A stretch of DNA of 64,000 nucleotides. Source: Flavobacteriaceae bacterium. GTDB taxonomy: Bacteria > Bacteroidota > Bacteroidia > Flavobacteriales > Flavobacteriaceae. The notes below the pieces were generated by a model. The model had not been told where the DNA came from and did not search any database. It saw nothing but the letters and a program-made list of their open reading frames with translations. The stretch spans positions 62,001 to 126,000 of the forward strand of contig CANFZM010000001.1 of NCBI GenBank assembly GCA_947451525.1, written 5' to 3'. Position 1 is the stretch's first letter; each line of letters begins with the position of its first letter. Shown in pieces: positions 10,302-18,165 of this stretch. The translations under genes were made by a program, and so were the position numbers.

Positions 10302-10307
10302 TAAACA

Positions 10308-10342
10308 AAAAACCCGTATACATTAATTGTATACGGGTTTTT
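10308..10342 (+). terminator. Intrinsic terminator after acpP
   Basis: AAACCCGTATACA-ATTAAT-TGTATACGGGTTTTT. Confidence 0.8.
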
Positions 10343-10477
10343 ATTATTATTGAAAAAATTAAACTATTTTTGATTGAATTTCAATCACCAGATATTGGAA
10401 TACCCTTGTCTCTTTAAGCATGTAAACATAAAGAAAACAGGGTATTATTTATTTAAATACTATTTAAAAAAAAAAAT

Positions 10478-11731
10478 ATGCAATTAAAGCGTGTTGTTGT
10501 AACTGGTCTTGGAGCATTAACTCCTATAGGTAACTCCATCCAAGAATATTGGGATGGATTAATTAATGGAAGAAGTGGTGCGGCCCCAATAACCTATTAT
10601 GATACAGAAAAGCATAAAACAAAATTTGCTTGTGAAGTGAAAAACTTCAACATTGAAGATTATATGGATCGGAAGGAATCTCGCCGATTGGATAAATTTT
10701 CACAGTATGCAATTGCTTCTAGTGATGAAGCGATTAAGGATGCCGGAATTACACACGATAATGTAAACAAACACCGTGTTGGAGTGATTTGGGGTGCCGG
10801 AATTGGTGGCCTAGAAACTTTCCAAGATGAGGTAATGTATTATGCTAAAGGTGATGGAACTCCAAAATTCAATCCTTTCTTTATCCCTAAAATGATTGCC
10901 GATATTGCTCCTGCTCACATTTCGATGCGTAACGGATATATGGGTCCTAATTATACTACAGTTTCAGCTTGCGCTTCTTCGGCTAATGCCATGATTGACG
11001 CGTTTAACTATATACGATTAGGAATGTGTGACGTTATTGTTACAGGTGGATCGGAAGCTGCTGTAACTATTGCAGGAATGGGTGGATTTAATTCTATGCA
11101 CGCCTTATCTACAAGAAATGATAGTCCAGAAACGGCTTCAAGACCATTCGATGCAACTCGCGACGGATTTGTTCTTGGTGAAGGATCTGGTGCAATTGTT
11201 TTAGAAGAATATGAGCACGCTAAAGCGCGTGGTGCTAAAATTTATTGTGAAGTTGGCGGTGGCGGAATGTCATCTGATGCTTACCATTTAACAGCTCCAC
11301 ACCCAGAAGGAATTGGTGTAATTGCCGTTATGGAAAACACTTTGCGGGATGCTGGAATGACACCTGAAATGGTAGATCATATTAACACCCACGGGACTTC
11401 TACTCCTCTAGGAGACGTAGCAGAATTAAAAGCAATAAGTCATGTTTTTGGTTCTCACGCTAAAAACATCAATATCAACTCTACCAAATCTATGACCGGT
11501 CACCTATTAGGTGCGGCTGGCGCAATAGAATCAATAGCGGTAATTTTGGCAATGCAACACGGTATCGTGCCGCCAACTATTAACCACAAGGTTGTGGATG
11601 AAAACATTGACCCGTCATTAAATTTAACTTTAAATGTTCCCCAGAAAAGAGAAATAAATGTTGCTATGAGTAACACTTTTGGATTTGGAGGTCATAACGC
11701 ATGTGTTTTATTTAAAAAATTAGTAGATTAA
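10478..11731 (+). CDS. fabF: 3-oxoacyl-ACP synthase II
   Basis: VVTGLGALTPIGNS, VSACASSANAM, THGTSTPLGD. Confidence 0.97.
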   Translation: MQLKRVVVTGLGALTPIGNSIQEYWDGLINGRSGAAPITYYDTEKHKTKFACEVKNFNIEDYMDRKESRRLDKFSQYAIASSDEAIKDAGITHDNVNKHRVGVIWGAGIGGLETFQDEVMYYAKGDGTPKFNPFFIPKMIADIAPAHISMRNGYMGPNYTTVSACASSANAMIDAFNYIRLGMCDVIVTGGSEAAVTIAGMGGFNSMHALSTRNDSPETASRPFDATRDGFVLGEGSGAIVLEEYEHAKARGAKIYCEVGGGGMSSDAYHLTAPHPEGIGVIAVMENTLRDAGMTPEMVDHINTHGTSTPLGDVAELKAISHVFGSHAKNININSTKSMTGHLLGAAGAIESIAVILAMQHGIVPPTINHKVVDENIDPSLNLTLNVPQKREINVAMSNTFGFGGHNACVLFKKLVD

Positions 11732-11734
11732 GTT

Positions 11735-12481
11735 TTGAAACGAATTCTTACTAAAATATTTTCTAGAAATTCCCGTCCTAAAGAGGGCGGGAATTTTTTT
11801 GATATAATACATGATATTGTTGGCTTTAAGCCGATAAACTTAAAATATTATAAAAAAGCCTTTACCCATAGATCTTCCAATATCTTAGATGAAGACGGAC
11901 TTCCGTTAAACTACGAACGATTAGAGTTTCTTGGCGACGCAATGTTAAGCGCTGTTATTGCTGCCCATTTATACAAAGTGGTTCCAACAGGCGATGAAGG
12001 TTACTTAACTAAAATGCGTTCTAAAATAGTAAGCAGAGAACATCTAAACGAATTGGGTAGAGACATGAATCTTATTGAATTTGTAGAAAGTAAAGTCCCA
12101 CCACAACATTTTGGAGAAAATATTCATGGCAATCTTTTTGAAGCATTAGTTGGCGCTATTTTTCTAGACAAAGGCTATGTTGGCTGCGAAAAATTTATCC
12201 AAAAACGAGTAATACTTCCCTATGTAGATATTGCCCGATTAGAAGGCAAAGTAATTAGTTATAAAAGTTTGGTTATTGAATGGTGTCAAAAAGAGAAAAA
12301 ACAATTTTTCTATGATGTTTATGACGATAATGGTATTGATGGGCAACGTTATTTTGGAGTTAAACTAAGTATTGACGAAAAAGTAATTGCCAAATCAAGA
12401 GCGACCTCTAAAAAGAAGGCCGAAGAAATTGCTTCTAAAAGAGCCTACTTTGCATTTCAAGAAAAAATTAACAGTATTTAA
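11735..12481 (+). CDS. rnc: Ribonuclease III
   Basis: YERLEFLGDAMLSAVIA signature and C-terminal dsRBD; TTG start directly after fabF. Confidence 0.95.
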   Translation: MKRILTKIFSRNSRPKEGGNFFDIIHDIVGFKPINLKYYKKAFTHRSSNILDEDGLPLNYERLEFLGDAMLSAVIAAHLYKVVPTGDEGYLTKMRSKIVSREHLNELGRDMNLIEFVESKVPPQHFGENIHGNLFEALVGAIFLDKGYVGCEKFIQKRVILPYVDIARLEGKVISYKSLVIEWCQKEKKQFFYDVYDDNGIDGQRYFGVKLSIDEKVIAKSRATSKKKAEEIASKRAYFAFQEKINSI

Positions 12482-12595
12482 TTTAATTTGTTAAAAAACT
12501 ATAACGTTTTCGTTCATAAAATAACGTTAATCTAATCTAGTAGAGGTATTTTAAGTTTCTATTAACACTATATTTACAACTTATTTTGGTAATAT

Positions 12596-13084
12596 ATGGC
12601 TATTCATAAAGTATATATTGAAGATTTTGAAGAGGAAGATTATCATTTAATTGCACTTCATACTTCTTTAGAAGATTATCGATTGGCCTATTTTTTAAAT
12701 AAAGAACTTGGCATTGGTTTATGTAAAAGTAAATTAGATATTCCGTTGCGGGTTAAAAAAGTGAATACTTCTTTTGTTAGATTCACTTTTGAAGATGAAA
12801 AAAAAGTGATGCTTTGGGATTTAGTGCAAAATAGAAATGAAGTAGAAAATATTGAAAACACATCTTCTACCGATTTATTTTCGAATACCAAAAATTCATT
12901 TTCCTCGTCTGCTTATCTTTTACCTGAATATAAAAAAGTTGATTTCTTTGTAAAAATTGAAAATGCCGCTAACGGAATTGATCTTGACAGAGTAATTGCA
13001 AAAATTAGTAAAATAGACGCTATTAAACTAGCATATAGTATAGCGAAAGATAAAATAAAATCGAAAAATAATTTAATTTTTTAA
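12596..13084 (+). CDS. IPExxxVDY family protein
   Basis: LPEYKKVDFFVKIE motif; located rnc-[this]-pyk. Confidence 0.75.
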   Translation: MAIHKVYIEDFEEEDYHLIALHTSLEDYRLAYFLNKELGIGLCKSKLDIPLRVKKVNTSFVRFTFEDEKKVMLWDLVQNRNEVENIENTSSTDLFSNTKNSFSSSAYLLPEYKKVDFFVKIENAANGIDLDRVIAKISKIDAIKLAYSIAKDKIKSKNNLIF

Positions 13085-13089
13085 TAAAA

Positions 13090-14520
13090 ATGTCAACAAG
13101 AAAAAAGACTAAAATTGTAGCCACGCTAGGTCCAGCTTGTAGTTCAAAAGAAGTAATTAAAGACATGATTGATGCTGGAGTAAATGTATTCCGTATCAAT
13201 TTCTCTCACGCAGATTATGCAGATGTAAAGGAGCGAATAGATATCATCCGTGAATTGAACAAAGAATACGGTTATACTACTGCTATATTAGGAGATTTAC
13301 AAGGACCAAAACTTCGTGTAGGAGTAATGAAAGAAGATGTAGTGGTAAATCCTGGTGATATTATTACTTTTCAAACTGCCGAAGACGTTCCTGGTACTAA
13401 AGAACGCGTTTACATGAACTATAAAGAATTTCCTAGAGATGTAAAACCGGGAGAAAAAATACTTTTAGACGATGGAAAACTAATGTTTGAAGCTATAGAA
13501 ACCAACGGAACTACCGAAGTTGTTTGTAAAGTTATTCAAGGTGGACCGTTGAAATCTAAAAAAGGAGTAAACTTACCAAATACTAAAGTTTCGCTTCCTG
13601 CTTTAACCCAAAAAGATATTAAAGATGCCATTTTTGCAATAGAGCAAGATGTAGATTGGATTGCGCTTTCTTTTGTAAGAACACCTGCTGATTTAGAAGA
13701 ATTACAAGATTTAATTGCTAAACATTCCGATCATAAAATTCCAATTATAGCCAAAATTGAAAAACCAGAAGCAGTAGAAAACATTGATAAAATTGTTGCT
13801 TTTTGCGATGGTTTGATGGTTGCTCGTGGGGATCTTGGAGTAGAAATTCCGGCACACGAAGTACCGTTAATTCAAAAGAAATTAATACACCGAGCAAAAA
13901 CGGCTCGTATTCCTGTAATTGTGGCAACACAAATGATGGAAACAATGATTACAAGTTTAACACCAACACGTGCAGAAGTTAACGACGTTGCCAACTCAGT
14001 AATGGATGGTGCTGATGCCGTAATGCTTTCAGGAGAAACTTCAGTAGGAAATTATCCAGTTCAAGTTATTGAAAAAATGACTCAAATTATTGAAGCTGTT
14101 GAAGATTCACCGCTAATTACAGTTCCTCAAAACCCACCTCACGTGAGAACCAAACGATTTATTACTAAATCAATTTGTTACCACGCGGCTACTATGGCTA
14201 ACGATATTAAAGCAAAAGCAATTTCTACCTTAACCAATAGTGGCTATACTGCTTTCCAAATTTCGGCATGGAGACCATCAGCACATATTTTGGTGTATAC
14301 TTCTAATAGAAGAATCTTAACCCAACTGAATTTACTTTGGGGAGTGAATGCTTTTTTCTATGATAAATTTGTAAGCACCGATGACACTGTAGAAGACATC
14401 AACCATATTGCTAAAGAGAATGGTTATGTAAAAAAAGGCGATATTCTTATCAACCTTGCCGCAATGCCTGTTGTAGATAAAGGAATGGTAAATACCTTAA
14501 GAATTACAGAAATAGAATAG
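13090..14520 (+). CDS. pyk: Pyruvate kinase
   Basis: TKIVATLGPACSS, MVARGDLGVEIP, VANSVMDGADAVMLSGETSVGNYP. Confidence 0.97.
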   Translation: MSTRKKTKIVATLGPACSSKEVIKDMIDAGVNVFRINFSHADYADVKERIDIIRELNKEYGYTTAILGDLQGPKLRVGVMKEDVVVNPGDIITFQTAEDVPGTKERVYMNYKEFPRDVKPGEKILLDDGKLMFEAIETNGTTEVVCKVIQGGPLKSKKGVNLPNTKVSLPALTQKDIKDAIFAIEQDVDWIALSFVRTPADLEELQDLIAKHSDHKIPIIAKIEKPEAVENIDKIVAFCDGLMVARGDLGVEIPAHEVPLIQKKLIHRAKTARIPVIVATQMMETMITSLTPTRAEVNDVANSVMDGADAVMLSGETSVGNYPVQVIEKMTQIIEAVEDSPLITVPQNPPHVRTKRFITKSICYHAATMANDIKAKAISTLTNSGYTAFQISAWRPSAHILVYTSNRRILTQLNLLWGVNAFFYDKFVSTDDTVEDINHIAKENGYVKKGDILINLAAMPVVDKGMVNTLRITEIE

Positions 14521-14542
14521 TTTACTACTTCATTTTATATAC

Positions 14543-14578
14543 AAAACCTCGTTTCTTAATTGGAACGAGGTTTTTTGT
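14543..14578 (+). terminator. Intrinsic terminator of pyk (copy 1 of a duplicated hairpin)
   Basis: AAAACCTCGTTTC-TTAATT-GGAACGAGGTTTTTTG; the 31-nt core recurs exactly at 22009-22039. Confidence 0.85.
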
Positions 14579-14598
14579 TTTTTCCTTATTTTATTGGG

Positions 14599-14829
14599 GT
14601 TCGGTAGAACACTATTGAGTTTCCGCAGGTCACTAATGAGCTTCCGCATATTACTATTTAGTTTCGGTAGCTTACTATTTGATTTCCGTAGAACATTATT
14701 TATCTTCGGTAGGACATTATTTATCTTCGGGAAGTAACTATTTAGTTTCGGTAGCTTACTATAGACCTTCGGCAGGTTATTATTTAACTTCGGCAAGGCA
14801 CTATTGAGTTTCGGTAGGTCTTAATAAGT
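14599..14829. repeat. 21-bp tandem array, 11 units, consensus about TTCGGTAGGTTACTATTTAGT
   Basis: Every unit is exactly 21 bp starting TTCGG/TTCCG, at 14599, 14620, 14641, 14662, 14683, 14704, 14725, 14746, 14767, 14788 and 14809. Confidence 0.95.
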
Positions 14830-14986
14830 TTGGATAACTAAAACGCTTCGCTTTGACTGGAACGCGGATGAAACGGATGCTTTGCAACGCGGATTAGGGC
14901 GTATTTTTAAATACAAAAGGCATAAAAGATTTTGAAGAAAACTGAAAAAAGTTTAGTATTTGAAGTAGTATTGTGATTTTTTTACT

Positions 14987-15018
14987 AAAAAACCGTTTCA
15001 AATTATTGAAACGGTTTT
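14987..15018. terminator. Hairpin between convergent transcripts
   Basis: AAAACCGTTTCAA-ATTAT-TTGAAACGGTTTT with T-runs on both sides. Confidence 0.65.
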
Positions 15019-15067
15019 ACTTTTTTGATTCGGGCATGATATTGGGTCTTGAGTTTTAGGTTTGGGG

Positions 15068-15799
15068 TTAGGATTGGGTTTGTGGGGTTGTTGCGGTTTT
15101 TCTATTCCTGTTTAGTGTGTTAGAAATTTTATTGAAACTGAATTGGTCTTTTAGTGCTGCGTTGTCTTTGTAAAACTTGGTAGATATTTTTGCAACACTT
15201 ATTACTTTATTGTAAATTTTGTTGAACTCTGTTACTGCTTCTGCTGTGATTACTTTTCGAATGCCTTTGTTTCCTTCTTGGGAGATATCGGCATCTTTTA
15301 GCAGATTGGAATGGTTGCAAATGTTATCCAAAATTGCATCGGGTGTGCCTTTAGCAACAATTTCGGCTCTTACTGGATTAATGTTGGTTTTGAATTGGAA
15401 TAATAAATTGATTAATGCTTCTTGGTCTCCTTTTTGCGCTGCTTTGTGGTAAGTTGTAAAACCGAGTTGGTTTAGCAGTTCGGATTGGCGGGAAGGATTG
15501 TCTTTGAAATCTTCCATTAATTGGATTTTAACTTCGGCTAAGTCTTTTATTGCATTGCTTTGAATGCTGTAAACTACTTGAGATGCCTCTCGAAGTGCTT
15601 TGGCACTGTCGACTCCTAAATGGGTTTGGATGGCTTTGTCTATTTCAATTTGTAAATCTCCAAAAAATGGGTCTGCCCAAGTGGTACGTTTGGAAATTAA
15701 AAAATCTTTGTTAGCAATTGCTGCTTGGGTGATGGTTGCTGCTGTAATTAGCATGTCTACATCTTTGGCTTTGTAAGCGCGAAGCAATGTTGTTGTCAT
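15068..15799 (-). CDS. Hypothetical protein (243 aa, mostly helical)
   Basis: Long clean ORF with plausible start; family not recognised. Confidence 0.7.
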   Translation of the reverse strand: MTTTLLRAYKAKDVDMLITAATITQAAIANKDFLISKRTTWADPFFGDLQIEIDKAIQTHLGVDSAKALREASQVVYSIQSNAIKDLAEVKIQLMEDFKDNPSRQSELLNQLGFTTYHKAAQKGDQEALINLLFQFKTNINPVRAEIVAKGTPDAILDNICNHSNLLKDADISQEGNKGIRKVITAEAVTEFNKIYNKVISVAKISTKFYKDNAALKDQFSFNKISNTLNRNRKTATTPQTQS

Positions 15800-16044
15800 G
15801 GTTTTAAAAATTTAAATTATTAATAGAACCAAAAACGGAAATTAATTTGGAATATTCTATTTCTTAAGAAAGTTTAACACTCATTTGTAGGAAATTAAGA
15901 GTTTTTTGTGGGAATTAGAGATTTAAAAACAAAATCTCAAACTGTTTTTTAATAACTATGAATAAACTATATTTGTTAACCAATAAAAAATTTATAGATA
16001 TAAACTAAAGACATATTAAAAATTAGCGTTTAGCGAAAGAACCT

Positions 16045-16159
16045 GTATTCTGAAAAGTCGAAATTCACAATGCCTACAGGGAAGTTTAAGCTAACGTTCA
16101 CGCGTAGGCGTGGGCGTTACTTTGCTTTGTAGGCACGGGCTTCGACTCCCGCAGAATAC
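16045..16159. other. Highly nested inverted-repeat element (structured RNA or REP-like)
   Basis: GTATTCTG(16045)/CAGAATAC(16152); AGTCGAA(16056)/TTCGACT(16141); GCCTACA(16072)/TGTAGGC(16128); TAACGTTCACGC(16092)/GCGTGGGCGTTA(16108) with loop GTAG. Confidence 0.8.
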
Positions 16160-16206
16160 GAGTAAGGTAATTAGCCTGCGCCTATTTTTTGTTACCTAAC
16201 AAAAGC

Positions 16207-18102
16207 ATGAAACTATACGCTACTCTTGAAAAACTTTTAAAGACCGAAGCCAATTTTGTTACTGATGAAGGCGAACTCAAAAAATGGGTAGTTATCAGTA
16301 AAGCCCAAAACTATGATGCCGAACTTATAGGTTTATTGCTTGATGAGCCTGAACTTAAAGCCCATTTTTTTATTCCTGTTAAAGATGTATTGGTATTTAA
16401 CCAAGACTTGTTTGTGGAATTTATGGAACAAAAAAACTATTTGAATGATAGTTATACTTCGTATAAAAACAAAATTGGACTTACTATAAATGGTAAGTTC
16501 TTGAATCAAAGAAATGAAGTGGCTTTAGTTTGGCCTTACAAAGATTGTGTGCTAGAAGGTGGACAAAGCCGAGAAGAAGACAAACGAGAAGAAATTTTCT
16601 TTAATGAGGTTTTGGCACAAGATGAGATTAACCAATTGCTAGAGCCTAAAGCTTTGACTAATGCTAAAACTTATACTGTTGATGGAGAAAAAGCATTTGA
16701 ATGTTTTACTAGGAATGAAGAAGGGACAATAACTGATAATTTGATTATTAAAGGGAATAATCTTTTGGCTTTGCATAGTTTGAAAGAGGAATTTACCGGA
16801 AAAGTGAAGTTGATTTATATAGACCCACCTTATAATACGGGAAAAGATGGTTTTGGTTACAATGATAATTTCAATCATTCTACTTGGTTGACTTTTATGA
16901 AGAATAGATTGGAAGTAGCTAAAGAATTGTTGAAAGAAGATGGAGTTATTTTTATACACTGCGACGATAATGAACAAGCTTATTTGAAGGTTTTGTTAGA
17001 CGAGATATTTGTAAGAGATAATTTTATTTCGAATATTGTTTGGAAAGGTAGAGGAGGACGTCAAGACAGTAAGTATATAGCGCAAATTCACGAAACTATT
17101 ATAGTGTTTGCAAAAAATAAGGAGCTATTAATTATCAATAAAAATAAAGTGATTGATGATTCAAAATATTCTTTTTTAGATAACAAAAACGGGAAAAAGT
17201 ATAAAATTCAACTTATTAGAAAATGGGGTAGTAATAGTAAAAGAGAAGATAGGCCAAATTTATTTTATGAAGTTGAGTTTGAAGGAAAAAAAATTCTTCC
17301 ATTTTTACCAAATGGAGCAGACGGTTGTTGGAGGTGGAGCAAACAAAAATTATATAAGGCAATTGAAAATGATTTAGTTGTCAAAATAGAAAAAGAAAAT
17401 AAGATTGAATTATATGAAAAACTATATGAAACAGATGGTAGTAAAGAAATTGTGAATAACTCTTGGATTGAAGAAACTTTTTCAGGGCAAGGAGCAAAAC
17501 ATTTAGAAATACTATTCTCTGACAAAGTATTTAATTATCCTAAACCAGAGCCACTCATAAAACAATTTATTGAAATTGCTTCACTTGAAAATGACATTAT
17601 TTTAGATTATCATCTCGGAAGTGGCACAACAGCAGCAGTTGCACATAAAATGAAGCGTCAGTACATTGGTATAGAACAAATGAATTATATCGACGATGTA
17701 TCGGCAGAAAGGCTTAAAAAAGTAATTGCTGGTGAGCAAGGCGGTATTTCAAGATCTGTCAATTGGCAAGGGGGAGGTTCATTTACTTACCTAGAACTAA
17801 AAAAATACAATCAAACCTTTGTAGATAAAATTCAAGAGGCTAAGGACACTAAAGCGTTATTGGTCATTTGGGAGGAAATGAAAGCAAAGTCGTTTATGAG
17901 TTATAATATTGCTATTCAAAAACAGGAGCAACATATTGAGGAGTTTAAACAATTGACCTTTGAAGAGCAGCAAAAGTTATTAATAACGTTGTTGGATAAA
18001 AATCAATTGTATGTGAATTTGTCTTCTTTGCATGATAACGATTTTGAGTGTAGCGCAGAAGAAGTTAAAGTAACGGAAGATTTTTATCAATTGAAGAAGT
18101 AA
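16207..18102 (+). CDS. mod: Type III restriction-modification DNA methyltransferase (Mod)
   Basis: IYIDPPYNTGKDGFGYNDNF (DPPY motif) and DYHLGSGTTAAVAHKM; ATG at 16207 (MKLYATLEKLL) preferred over the listed 16189 start. Confidence 0.92.
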   Translation: MKLYATLEKLLKTEANFVTDEGELKKWVVISKAQNYDAELIGLLLDEPELKAHFFIPVKDVLVFNQDLFVEFMEQKNYLNDSYTSYKNKIGLTINGKFLNQRNEVALVWPYKDCVLEGGQSREEDKREEIFFNEVLAQDEINQLLEPKALTNAKTYTVDGEKAFECFTRNEEGTITDNLIIKGNNLLALHSLKEEFTGKVKLIYIDPPYNTGKDGFGYNDNFNHSTWLTFMKNRLEVAKELLKEDGVIFIHCDDNEQAYLKVLLDEIFVRDNFISNIVWKGRGGRQDSKYIAQIHETIIVFAKNKELLIINKNKVIDDSKYSFLDNKNGKKYKIQLIRKWGSNSKREDRPNLFYEVEFEGKKILPFLPNGADGCWRWSKQKLYKAIENDLVVKIEKENKIELYEKLYETDGSKEIVNNSWIEETFSGQGAKHLEILFSDKVFNYPKPEPLIKQFIEIASLENDIILDYHLGSGTTAAVAHKMKRQYIGIEQMNYIDDVSAERLKKVIAGEQGGISRSVNWQGGGSFTYLELKKYNQTFVDKIQEAKDTKALLVIWEEMKAKSFMSYNIAIQKQEQHIEEFKQLTFEEQQKLLITLLDKNQLYVNLSSLHDNDFECSAEEVKVTEDFYQLKK

Positions 18103-18110
18103 TCTAATCA

Positions 18111-18146
18111 TAACCCTCGAAGGGGTTTTGAACCCTTCGAGGGTAG
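18111..18146. repeat. Palindromic hairpin between mod and res
   Basis: ACCCTCGAAGGGGTTTTGAACCCTTCGAGGGT; 12-bp perfect arms. Confidence 0.8.
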
Positions 18147-18165
18147 TAAACAACAACAATTATCT

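Noticed and set aside
14530-14796. 88-aa minus-strand ORF with LPKLNSN heptad repeats
   Set aside because: Because 21 is a multiple of 3, any frame of the array without a stop in its consensus stays open (two plus-strand frames are also open in the consensus). The ORF runs through the pyk terminator and has no recognisable promoter, so translation is not supported.
16088-16125. Integron attC site (TAACG...GGGCGTTA)
   Set aside because: Flanks do not match RYYYAAC/GTTRRRY core sites and no integrase or cassette array is present.
16120-16160. Possible tRNA/tmRNA 3' end (CGGGCTTCGACTCCCG)
   Set aside because: Only a T-arm-like hairpin; no acceptor stem, anticodon arm or CCA; better explained by the larger nested foldback.
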